The notes under the pieces were generated by a model. It saw only the letters and a program-made list of their open reading frames with translations. It was not told the origin of the DNA and ran no database searches. A stretch of DNA of 64,000 nucleotides from Bacteroidota bacterium (lineage in GTDB: Bacteria > Bacteroidota > Bacteroidia > Flavobacteriales > Weeksellaceae), in contig JAEXAR010000001.1 of NCBI GenBank assembly GCA_023394415.1, forward strand, positions 62,001 to 126,000, in the 5' to 3' direction. The position numbers and the translations under genes are program-made. The stretch's first letter is position 1, and the number at the start of each line of letters is the position of its first letter. Below, one piece after another: positions 51,200-59,081 of this stretch.

Positions 51200-52151
51200 T
51201 CCCTATACTTTCAATTTCGGTGATATTATCCTTTTGATGCAAGTCTGTACGGCTATCATAATACATTAAGCCAGCGTTGATGTAAATAATATTTGCCAAT
51301 ATTAATGACGCCAGAATTGCAATTCCATAAAAAACAAAAAACATAATTCCTATAGTTCCTTCGAAAGGATTTTGAGTGCTGCCGTTGTTTTCAACCGTAT
51401 AGATGCTTGTGAAAAGTATAATCATAGGAATCATCGTAAACACTGTAGATGCCACCTGAATAACGAGATATATGACTGCTGTAGAACCCCAATATTTCCA
51501 AAAAGGTGATGGCAAACTTCCGTTTTGATAAGAAAACTGTGAACGTAATGCATAACTTAATGACTCGAAAAATCCCTTTTTGGTATGTAGATAATCGTAG
51601 AGTAAAAAATTAATTACATTCATCATCGCCGGCATTATTAAGATCATTAAAAAGAACCCGATAAGTATAAAAACAAGAATGTAGGAAACTCCGAAAATCA
51701 TCATCGCCAAAGGCATCACCACAAATATCATCCCCAGTAAAAAAAGCATAAATCGTCCAAAATTAGATTTAATATCGCTTAATATATCATCCGCCTTAAT
51801 ATTTTTATTGCCAGTTTCTGATAGCCGCTTCATATAAAGAACCGGATAAGAATAATTAATAATCATCGCTGCCAGAAAGATGATAAAAAGTAGGATGGAA
51901 ACGAAAATCAGCATCACCTGATTTTCCTGAAAATAGGTCTCAAAATAGTAACTTTCCCCACCCGTATTTCCTTTGAATATTTGCCCAAATATTTCACGAT
52001 AGCCAAATACAAAAAGTGCCACCATTAAAATGAGCAAAAGACCGTTGAGTAAAATATAATTTTTGAAATAATTCTTCCCATTTTCTTTAAAAAAAGTAAA
52101 GGTATCGCTCACTAAAGTTCCAAAATCTCTTTTCTTATAAAACTGCATCAT
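51189..52151 (-). CDS. Multi-pass membrane protein of the MoxR cluster
   Basis: About 320 residues with 5-6 hydrophobic helices and several long loops. The N-terminus FYKKRDFGTLVSDTFTFFKE is amphipathic and typical of this Bacteroidota cluster member; it resembles DUF975/DUF4013-like membrane proteins, but I do not assign a family. The start ATG at 52151 (or 52148) overlaps the spoIIM-like gene by 17 bp, implying translational coupling. Confidence 0.75.
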   Translation of the reverse strand: MMQFYKKRDFGTLVSDTFTFFKENGKNYFKNYILLNGLLLILMVALFVFGYREIFGQIFKGNTGGESYYFETYFQENQVMLIFVSILLFIIFLAAMIINYSYPVLYMKRLSETGNKNIKADDILSDIKSNFGRFMLFLLGMIFVVMPLAMMIFGVSYILVFILIGFFLMILIMPAMMNVINFLLYDYLHTKKGFFESLSYALRSQFSYQNGSLPSPFWKYWGSTAVIYLVIQVASTVFTMIPMIILFTSIYTVENNGSTQNPFEGTIGIMFFVFYGIAILASLILANIIYINAGLMYYDSRTDLHQKDNITEIESIGNAF

Positions 52152-53112
52152 ATTTATTAATTTTTTTAGCAACAATATGTGGATAAACAAGGTAGTAAAA
52201 ACTAATGATCGACAGACAACCGAAAATAATGATAATATTTACTGCCAAAGGCATTTTAAGCGCATATCTTGTAACATAACCCTCGATAAGCCCTGCAACT
52301 ATGGTAAAAGGAATGGTACTTAAAAATATTTTGAAAGAATCCTTAAATCCTAATTTAAAAGAATTTAGTCTCGAATATGTTTTGGGAAACAAAATAGATG
52401 CACCCAAAATTAAACCTGCAGCTGCTTCTACCACCATACTAAAAATTTCAAAAGTTCCGTGTAGCCAAATTCCTCTCGCACTGTCTTTTAAAGCACCATA
52501 TTCATGAAAGAAATACTGAAACGCACCCAACATAATACAATTCTGAAGCAACGCAAACAGCGTTCCCACACCACCAAAAACTCCATAGATAAAGAGTTTT
52601 GCTCCAACTACAATATTATTAAAAATAATATATGCTGATCCTCCCCAATTAGATCCTTGCTGATAAACGCCAACAGGATTTCCTTTTTTGATGTTTTCTA
52701 TGGTCATATTCACATACTCTTCACCCAAGATCAATTTTACAAATTCCTTATCATATATGGTTGAAAGCAAGCCAATTAAAACAAATATTACAAAGAAACC
52801 AAACGCATAATATAGGTATCTGCGATAATCATATAACAATAGCGGGACTTCCTTAAGGAAAAAATATTTAATACGGTTTTCCTCTACTCTTTTGGTTTTG
52901 TAAATTTTCTGAAAAACAAGTGAGGAAAGATGATTGAGGTAAACGGTTGTTTTGCTTTTAGGATAATAGGTTTGGGCAAACGATAAGTCATTTACCAAAT
53001 TAATATAGAGGGAAGAAAGTTCATCAGGATTTTTTTTAATTTTACTGCTGATAACCTGCTCAATTCCCAACCATTTTTCTTTATTTTGTTTTATAAAAGC
53101 AACTTCCCTCAT
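52135..53112 (-). CDS. SpoIIM-like stage II sporulation protein M family membrane protein
   Basis: 325 residues. A soluble N-terminal ~95 residues (MREVAFIKQNKEKWLGIEQV), then five or six helices including the family core NNIVVGAKLFIYGVFGGVGT and GIWLHGTFEIFSMVVEAAAG. In non-sporulating Bacteroidota such genes accompany RDD and MoxR genes and their role is unknown. It is the first gene of the leftward cluster and is divergent from the RDD gene by 28 bp. Confidence 0.9.
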   Translation of the reverse strand: MREVAFIKQNKEKWLGIEQVISSKIKKNPDELSSLYINLVNDLSFAQTYYPKSKTTVYLNHLSSLVFQKIYKTKRVEENRIKYFFLKEVPLLLYDYRRYLYYAFGFFVIFVLIGLLSTIYDKEFVKLILGEEYVNMTIENIKKGNPVGVYQQGSNWGGSAYIIFNNIVVGAKLFIYGVFGGVGTLFALLQNCIMLGAFQYFFHEYGALKDSARGIWLHGTFEIFSMVVEAAAGLILGASILFPKTYSRLNSFKLGFKDSFKIFLSTIPFTIVAGLIEGYVTRYALKMPLAVNIIIIFGCLSIISFYYLVYPHIVAKKINKYDAVL

Positions 53113-53140
53113 AATTCTATAGGCTAAAATAATAAAAATT

Positions 53141-53893
53141 ATGTCTCAAATTGCTATCAATACTTCACAAAATGTAAATGTAAACTTCAATGTGGCAAGC
53201 GTTGGTGAAAGAATTCTGGCTTTTATTATTGATATTTTAATTAAAGGCGCCTATTTGCTTTTTATTTTCTTTTTGTTCTTCCGTATTTTTAATATAGAAC
53301 CATATTTAAACACACTAGACAATTGGTCTGCTGCAGCACTAATGATGTTTATTACCTTACCAATACATATTTATACTTTGGTTTGCGAAAGCCTTATGGA
53401 AGGACAAACATTTGGAAAAAAAATGTTTAAAATTAAGGTGGTAAAAATAGATGGATACCAAGCAAGTTTTGGTGATTATTTGATGCGTTGGGTTTTTCGG
53501 TTGATTGATATTTTTATCAGTTCAGGTATAGTTGGTCTTATCACAATGATTGTATCCAAAAACAATCAGAGATTAGGTGATATTTCTACAGGAACTGCAG
53601 TAATTTCTCTAAGAAATGATGTTAACATTTCACATACCATTTTAGAAAATTTAAGTGCTGATTATGTTCCGGTTTTTCCACAAGTGATCGCTCTGTCGGA
53701 TAATGATATGAGAATTATCAAAGAAAACTATCAAAAGGCTTTGAAGATTGATGACCGAATCATCATCAGTAAACTTTCAAACAAAATAAAAGAAATCCTA
53801 AAACTTGAGATTAATCCCACCGAATATACTGAAAGACAATTCATAAATAGGATTATAAAAGATTATAATTATTACACCGGACAGGAAAATTAA
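53141..53893 (+). CDS. RDD family membrane protein
   Basis: 250 residues. The RDD domain (residues ~20-165) has helices at ERILAFIIDILIKGAYLLFI, the loop EGQTFGKKMFKIKVV, and the second motif RWVFRLIDIFISSGIVGL ending QRLGDISTGTAVI. A cytoplasmic tail of ~80 residues follows. It is divergent from spoIIM and belongs to the same functional group. A second RDD gene in the window (27.1-27.7 kb) is broken. Confidence 0.92.
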   Translation: MSQIAINTSQNVNVNFNVASVGERILAFIIDILIKGAYLLFIFFLFFRIFNIEPYLNTLDNWSAAALMMFITLPIHIYTLVCESLMEGQTFGKKMFKIKVVKIDGYQASFGDYLMRWVFRLIDIFISSGIVGLITMIVSKNNQRLGDISTGTAVISLRNDVNISHTILENLSADYVPVFPQVIALSDNDMRIIKENYQKALKIDDRIIISKLSNKIKEILKLEINPTEYTERQFINRIIKDYNYYTGQEN

Positions 53894-53991
53894 TTAAAAA
53901 AACAGCTAAATTCTGTAAATTATTCTTAATTTTTATTTCTTAAATTTAAGACTGTTACTTTATATTTAATTTGAATTTAAAAATTTAATTT

Positions 53992-54282
53992 ATGAATTTC
54001 GAAAACAGTAAATCAGGAAATGGTGGTGTAATAACTTTAAATAAAGAAGATGAAGAAGTTGGCAGGCTAACCTACACTATATTTCCTGAAGAAAATAAAT
54101 TGATTATTTCTTTTGTTTTGGTTCACCCAAAATTTGAAGGCAGAGGAATGGGAAGATATCTTGTGGAAGAAGGGATAAAATTTGCCCGCGAAAACCATTG
54201 GAAGGTATATCCACATTGTTCTTATGCACGCTCAGTAATGGTAAGGATGGGCGATGATGTACAAGATATACTATTAAGATAA
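53992..54282 (+). CDS. Small GNAT-type N-acetyltransferase
   Basis: 96 residues, the short YjdJ-like acetyltransferase family. The acetyl-CoA-binding region reads VHPKFEGRGMGRYLVEEGIK, and the end VYPHCSYARSVMVR is characteristic. Substrate unknown. It shares a terminator with the convergent yebC gene. Confidence 0.9.
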   Translation: MNFENSKSGNGGVITLNKEDEEVGRLTYTIFPEENKLIISFVLVHPKFEGRGMGRYLVEEGIKFARENHWKVYPHCSYARSVMVRMGDDVQDILLR

Positions 54283-54287
54283 GTAAA

Positions 54288-54313
54288 AAACGCTGACCAC
54301 TTAGTCAGCGTTT
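54288..54313 (+). terminator. Terminator shared by convergent genes
   Basis: AAACGCTGAC (54288-54297), 6-base loop, GTCAGCGTTT (54304-54313). T runs are short on both sides (A run upstream serves the minus strand). Confidence 0.8.
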
Positions 54314-54316
54314 GTT

Positions 54317-55057
54317 CTATAGTTTCTCTAACAGTTCATCTGTTATTTCCATATTGTGATATACGTTTTGTACGTCATCATCTTCTTCGAAGCGTTCCAG
54401 CATTTTCATATTTGCTTTAAACTGGTCTTCTGTAACTTCTTTGGTATTATTTGGAATTCTTTGCAGTTCAGCACTTTTAGCTTCAATGCCAAGTTCATCC
54501 AATTTATGAGAAAGCGATCCAAAATCTTCAAAAGCTGTGGTTACCATTATTTCTTCATCATCAGAATCTATTTCTTCGGCACCACCATCAATCATTTCCA
54601 TTTCAAAATCGTCCCAATCTATTTTAACTAATGCTTTTTCAATTGTGAAAATTCCCTTTCGGTCAAAGATAAATGCAAGTTCACCATTCTTTCCTAAATT
54701 ACCGTCAAACTTATTAAAAACCGCTCTTACATTAGCCACAGTTCTGGTTGGGTTATTAGTTGTACATTCAACAAAAAATGCAACACCTCCTTGCCCATAT
54801 CCTTCATAAGTTACTTCTTCATAATGTTCAGCATCAGCACCGCTAGCTTTTTTGATTGCTCTTTCAACATTATCTTTAGGCATATTGGCACCTTTGGCAT
54901 TTTGGATACATCTTCTTAAAGCAGGATTAGAATCAGGATCAGAACCACCTGCCTTTACAGCTAATGCAATATCCTTCCCAATTTTAGAAAATGTTTTGGC
55001 CATTTTGTCCCAACGTGCCATTTTTGAAGCTTTTCTATACTCGAATGCGCGTCCCAT
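54317..55057 (-). CDS. YebC/PmpR family translation or transcription factor
   Basis: 246 residues, full length. N-terminus MGRAFEYRKASKMARWDKMAK, then the conserved NPALRRCIQNAKGANMPKDN and YEGYGQGGVAFFVECTTNNP. YebC proteins were described as DNA-binding regulators and more recently as factors that help ribosomes on proline-rich stretches. A -7 element (TATTTTTG on the minus strand) lies at 55079-55086. Confidence 0.95.
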   Translation of the reverse strand: MGRAFEYRKASKMARWDKMAKTFSKIGKDIALAVKAGGSDPDSNPALRRCIQNAKGANMPKDNVERAIKKASGADAEHYEEVTYEGYGQGGVAFFVECTTNNPTRTVANVRAVFNKFDGNLGKNGELAFIFDRKGIFTIEKALVKIDWDDFEMEMIDGGAEEIDSDDEEIMVTTAFEDFGSLSHKLDELGIEAKSAELQRIPNNTKEVTEDQFKANMKMLERFEEDDDVQNVYHNMEITDELLEKL

Positions 55058-55096
55058 ATATTAATAGAATTTAGGTTGCAAAAATAATGAAAATCC

Positions 55097-55130
55097 AAAA
55101 AAAAACACCCGCTATTGCGGATGTTTTTTT
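55097..55130 (-). terminator. Terminator of the third ompA gene
   Basis: Arms CATCCGC and GCGGGTG (minus strand) with A-T extensions and one mismatch, 4-base loop, followed by nine T on the minus strand. Confidence 0.88.
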
Positions 55131-55147
55131 ATATGATTAATTACTGA

Positions 55148-56524
55148 TTAGTAATCTCTCTTTTTGATAGCGTCCCAAGCAGCAGCATCAACAGCGCTTA
55201 CAACAACTTTTCTGTCTTTTAGTCTTTCAGCGTCAGAAGCATTTTCTGCAACTGTTGCTTCAGATTCACCAACACCTTTAGATTTCAATTGGTTTCCGTT
55301 TACACCTCTTGCTTCTAGTGCAGCAACTACAGAAGCAGCTCTTCTTTGAGAAAGTCTAAGGTTGTAAGATTCAGAACCTTTTTTATCTGTGTGACCAGTT
55401 AATAAGAAAGTTCCACCGTTTGAAGACTTGATGATTTCAGCAGCAGCATCTAATTTTGGTTTAGATTCTGGTCTTAAAGTAGACTTGTTGAAGTTGAATA
55501 GGATATCTTGTAATGCTACAGTTGCTTCTTCAGCGTATGCAGACTGTGGTTTAGGACATCCATTGTATTGAGCAAGACCTGGAACTGTAGGACAAGCATC
55601 ATCTTTATCAAAGATACCATCGTTATCAGTATCTGGCCAAGGGCAACCGTTGTTTTCAGCAGGACCAGCAACTGTAGGACATTGATCATCTTTGTCTACC
55701 ACACCATCACCGTCTGTATCTGGCCAAGGGCAACCATTGTTATCTGCAGGACCTGCAACTTCTGGACATTGGTCATCTTTATCTGGAACTCCGTCACCGT
55801 CAGTATCAGGACATCCTTGGAACTCTGCTAAACCTGGAGTATCAGGGCAAAGGTCATCTTTATCTAAGATACCATCTTTATCTCTGTCAGTTTGTCCAAA
55901 TCTAAATAATAGAGATGCACCTGCTTGCCAGAAATTAGGGATACCTGAATTGTTACCAGGAGTTGATACATAATCTCCCTGAATACCTAAACCAAAGTTT
56001 TTAGTTAACCAGAAGTTAGATCCAAGACCTGTTGCTAATGTAAAGTGGTTAGCTCCTAGTGGCTCATTGTCACCATTTACAAGACCTGTACCAGAATAGT
56101 CATGTCTTAAATAGTTAGCACCAACTCTTACATAAGGATCGAACCAAGATTCTTCATTCCAAAGGGAGTTAGCTTTTAACTGAAGACCTAAACCAGTTTG
56201 TAGGAAAAATTCTTTTCCCATACCAATTTTCTTGTTATCAACATTACCAACAGTTGTCTGCCAGTCTAATACAAGAGGTCCAGCTAAATGTCTAGCTACA
56301 GTTAATTTTGAAAGTGGCGGAGTGATAGTAAAATTATTGATGTTGTATAAATCTTCACCACTAAAAGCAGTTTTTAACACATCACCTGCATTACCGCCAG
56401 CAGCTACGTGATTCTCTGCATGAGCACCAACTCCGATTAACCACGGGTTGTTGCTTGTTTGAGCAAACACAGTAGAGGCAACAGTAAGTGCCAATGCTGA
56501 AATTCCTAATTTTAGATTTTTCAT
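55148..56524 (-). CDS. OmpA family protein with thrombospondin type 3 repeats
   Basis: 458 residues. Signal peptide cut near VFAQ/TS (residue 22). Barrel at ~25-205. Four calcium-type repeats follow (~210-325) built on DxDxDGxxDKDDxCPxxxGxxxxxGCP. The OmpA peptidoglycan-binding domain (~335-445) contains LTGHTDKKGSESYNLRLSQR. Codon choice is strongly biased, as in an abundant protein. It is not a close paralogue of the tandem pair at 1.8-4.8 kb, which has only one such calcium repeat. Confidence 0.95.
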   Translation of the reverse strand: MKNLKLGISALALTVASTVFAQTSNNPWLIGVGAHAENHVAAGGNAGDVLKTAFSGEDLYNINNFTITPPLSKLTVARHLAGPLVLDWQTTVGNVDNKKIGMGKEFFLQTGLGLQLKANSLWNEESWFDPYVRVGANYLRHDYSGTGLVNGDNEPLGANHFTLATGLGSNFWLTKNFGLGIQGDYVSTPGNNSGIPNFWQAGASLLFRFGQTDRDKDGILDKDDLCPDTPGLAEFQGCPDTDGDGVPDKDDQCPEVAGPADNNGCPWPDTDGDGVVDKDDQCPTVAGPAENNGCPWPDTDNDGIFDKDDACPTVPGLAQYNGCPKPQSAYAEEATVALQDILFNFNKSTLRPESKPKLDAAAEIIKSSNGGTFLLTGHTDKKGSESYNLRLSQRRAASVVAALEARGVNGNQLKSKGVGESEATVAENASDAERLKDRKVVVSAVDAAAWDAIKKRDY

Positions 56525-56602
56525 AGAATTAAATGATTAAATAATTGATTATGCAAAATAAATATAATTTTTCTTTATAAACAAAGTTTTAGAAGAGATT
56601 TT

Positions 56603-57061
56603 TTAATTTTTCTTAAGGATTCTATCAAGATTTCGTTTATTTTCTCTATCTTTTATAGCTTCCCTTTTATCAAACAGTTTTTTACCTCTCGCTAAAGCAA
56701 TCTGTAGTTTTGCCAAACCTTTGTCGTTAATATATAGTTTTAAAGGTATTATAGTATTGCCAGCATCTTTAAGTTTTCTTTCAAATTTCTGCAATTCCTT
56801 TTTGTGCAGCAGCAATTTTCGTTCCCTTTTAGCCTTATGATTATAGAAAGTTCCAAGTTTATACTCATCTATCATCATATTAATAACATACAACTCCCCT
56901 TCTATAAATTGACAAAAACTTTCTGTAATTGAAGCTTTCGAAGACCTTAAAGACTTTATCTCTGTTCCTGTAAGCACAATGCCAGCTTCCATCTGTTCTA
57001 AGATTTCATACTCGAATCGCGCTCTTTTGTTTAAGATATTAACAGTCTTTTCAATCTTCAT
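56603..57061 (-). CDS. smpB: SsrA-binding protein
   Basis: Partner of tmRNA in ribosome rescue. 152 residues. Motifs: NKRARFEYEILEQMEAGIVL, TGTEIKSLRSSKASI, YKLGTFYNHKAKRERKLLLH, and the basic C-terminal tail KLFDKREAIKDRENKRNLDR that enters the mRNA channel. A -7-like element (TAACTTTG) lies at 57073-57080 on the minus strand. The tmRNA gene itself is not in this window as far as I can see. Confidence 0.96.
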   Translation of the reverse strand: MKIEKTVNILNKRARFEYEILEQMEAGIVLTGTEIKSLRSSKASITESFCQFIEGELYVINMMIDEYKLGTFYNHKAKRERKLLLHKKELQKFERKLKDAGNTIIPLKLYINDKGLAKLQIALARGKKLFDKREAIKDRENKRNLDRILKKN

Positions 57062-57254
57062 AATTCCTAGGGCAAAGTTATATTTTATTAATTAGTCGTT
57101 TTTATATAATTTAAATGAATGTTTTTAAAATTTTTAACTCTTTTTAACTTGATTTAGAGAATTATATTAAAAATTTTCATCAATATTTCTTACATATTTG
57201 AAGCCCGAAAACCCAATTTCTTTTCGTATTTTTGCCGCAAATTTACGAAACTCT

Positions 57255-58877
57255 ATGTTAACAGTATCAAATTTATCATTACAGTTCGGAAAGAGGGTGC
57301 TTTTTGACGAGGTGAACATCATGTTTACCAAAGGAAACTGCTACGGAATTATCGGAGCCAACGGAGCCGGAAAATCTACTTTCCTAAAAATATTAACCGG
57401 AAAACAGGAACCTACAACCGGTCATGTTTCTTTAGAACCTGGTAAAAGAATGTCAGTATTGGAGCAGGATCACTTTGCTTATGACAATTATACGGTTTTA
57501 GAAACTGTTTTAAGGGGAAATAAAAAACTTTTCGAGATTAAGGAAGAAATGGATGCACTCTATGCAAAGCCTGATTTTTCCGACGAAGACGGTATAAAAG
57601 CTGGTGAACTTGGTGTCATCTATGATGAAATGGGCGGTTGGAATGCTGAATCTGATGCACAAACCATGCTTTCAAATGTGGGAATTAAAGATGAAATGCA
57701 CTGGCAAATGATGGGTGAGCTTGAAAATAAGGACAAAGTAAAAGTTCTTTTGGCTCAGGCACTTTTCGGAAATCCAGATGTGTTAATTTTGGATGAACCT
57801 ACCAACGACCTTGATATTGATACGATTTCTTGGTTAGAAGATTTTTTGGCTGATTATGAAAATACGGTAATTGTGGTTTCACACGACCGTCACTTCTTAG
57901 ATACAGTTTGTACACACATTGGCGACCTTGACTATTCTAAACTCAACCTTTACACCGGTAACTATTCATTCTGGTATCAGGCTTCGCAGTTGGCAACAAG
58001 ACAAAGACAACAGGCAAACAAAAAAGCTGAGGAAAAGAAAAAGGAATTACAGGATTTCATCGCAAGATTCTCTTCCAACGTTGCTAAAGCTAAACAGGCT
58101 ACAGCAAGAAAGAAAATGATTGATAAGTTAAATATTGAAGATATTAAACCCACTTCAAGACGTTACCCTGCAATTATTTTTGAAACGGAAAGAGAAGCAG
58201 GTGACCAAATACTGGAAGTAAAAGATCTGGAAAAAACCAAAGACGGCGAACTTCTTTTCTCCAACGTTGATTTTAAATTGAAGAAAGGTGATAAAGTGGC
58301 GATTATCTCTAAAAACTCTTTAGCTATTTCTGAGTTTTTTGAAATTATTTCAGGAAACCAGAAGGCTGACAAAGGTGAATATATGTGGGGCGTTACTACA
58401 ACCCAATCTTACATGCCGTTGGATAATACAGAGTTTTTTCAGGATAAAAATTCTAACCTTGTAGACTGGTTGAGACAGTTTACCAAAAACGATGAAGAAA
58501 GACATGAAGAATATATGAGAGGCTTCCTTGGAAAAATGCTCTTTTCAGGTGATGAAGCCTTGAAGTCTTCCACAGTACTTTCCGGAGGTGAAAAAATGCG
58601 ATGTATGTTCAGCAGAATGATGCTGCAAAGAGCAAACGTTCTGTTGCTGGATGAACCTACCAATCACCTTGACCTTGAAAGTATTACAACATTGAACAAC
58701 TCTTTGGTAAACTTTAAAGGAAATATCTTATTGGCATCTCATGACCACGAAATGTTGCAAACCGTTTGTAACAGAATTATCGAGCTAACTCCAAAAGGTG
58801 TGATAGACAGAGATATGACTTACGATGATTATCTTTCTGACAAAAAAATAAAAGAACTTCAGCAACAAATGTATTAA
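57255..58877 (+). CDS. ABC-F family ATPase, YbiT-like
   Basis: 540 residues from the ATG at 57255; a frame open to 57198 crosses the promoter. Two ABC domains without membrane parts: first Walker A GANGAGKST (34-42) with VLILDEPTNDLD, and second with STVLSGGEKMRCMF and VLLLDEPTNHLD. The second Walker A is degenerate (ISKNSLAIS). The linker is lysine-rich (ANKKAEEKKKELQDFIARFS). N-terminal wording is close to E. coli YbiT, a ribosome-binding translation factor type. A -7 element TATTTTTG is at 57227-57234. Confidence 0.93.
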   Translation: MLTVSNLSLQFGKRVLFDEVNIMFTKGNCYGIIGANGAGKSTFLKILTGKQEPTTGHVSLEPGKRMSVLEQDHFAYDNYTVLETVLRGNKKLFEIKEEMDALYAKPDFSDEDGIKAGELGVIYDEMGGWNAESDAQTMLSNVGIKDEMHWQMMGELENKDKVKVLLAQALFGNPDVLILDEPTNDLDIDTISWLEDFLADYENTVIVVSHDRHFLDTVCTHIGDLDYSKLNLYTGNYSFWYQASQLATRQRQQANKKAEEKKKELQDFIARFSSNVAKAKQATARKKMIDKLNIEDIKPTSRRYPAIIFETEREAGDQILEVKDLEKTKDGELLFSNVDFKLKKGDKVAIISKNSLAISEFFEIISGNQKADKGEYMWGVTTTQSYMPLDNTEFFQDKNSNLVDWLRQFTKNDEERHEEYMRGFLGKMLFSGDEALKSSTVLSGGEKMRCMFSRMMLQRANVLLLDEPTNHLDLESITTLNNSLVNFKGNILLASHDHEMLQTVCNRIIELTPKGVIDRDMTYDDYLSDKKIKELQQQMY

Positions 58878-58880
58878 GAG

Positions 58881-58905
58881 GATGGAAGTATGAAGTATGA
58901 AATCT
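58881..58905. repeat. Short heptamer array GAAGTAT
   Basis: GAAGTAT twice then GAAATCT in 7-bp register, preceded by GATG, directly after the ABC-F stop codon. Confidence 0.7.
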
Positions 58906-58926
58906 TAAGTCTGGAGAATGATAAAT

Positions 58927-58951
58927 ACCGCTCAAGTTTGGGCGGTTTTTT
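58927..58951 (+). terminator. Intrinsic terminator after the ABC-F gene
   Basis: ACCGCTCAA (58927-58935) and TTGGGCGGT (58938-58946) with one T-G wobble, then a T run. Confidence 0.85.
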
Positions 58952-58957
58952 GTTTTT

Positions 58958-59048
58958 TAGCCCTGATTGAAATGAAAATCCCGCAGTAAGCGTCGGCATA
59001 GATGTGGGACGAGGAATTGTAATGGAAAGCAGGTTCCCGGCTCCTAAA
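58958..59048 (+). ncRNA. Candidate structured RNA or dispersed element (Flavo-1-like?)
   Basis: The stretch opens with TAGCCCTGATTGAAATG and closes with GGAAAGCAGGTTCCCGGCTCCT. AGCC and CTG at the start can pair with GGCT and CAG at the end, leaving a conserved-looking purine-rich interior (GAGGAATTGTAATGGAAAG). I recall closely similar AGCCCTGAT...GCAGG...GCTCCT segments between genes of flavobacteria, possibly the Rfam Flavo-1 family, but I cannot confirm the name. It lies between the terminator and the recJ promoter. Confidence 0.5.
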
Positions 59049-59066
59049 AAAATAAAATAAAATCGT

Positions 59067-59074
59067 TATTTTTG
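59067..59074 (+). promoter_or_regulatory. -7 element of recJ
   Basis: TATTTTTG, 7 bp before the ATG at 59082. No TTG at -33 seen. Confidence 0.45.
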
Positions 59075-59081
59075 TTGCATT

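Noticed and set aside
55568..55973. Plus-strand frames over the calcium repeats of the third ompA
   Set aside because: They are antisense shadows of the tandem DxDxDG repeats and have no independent coding signal.
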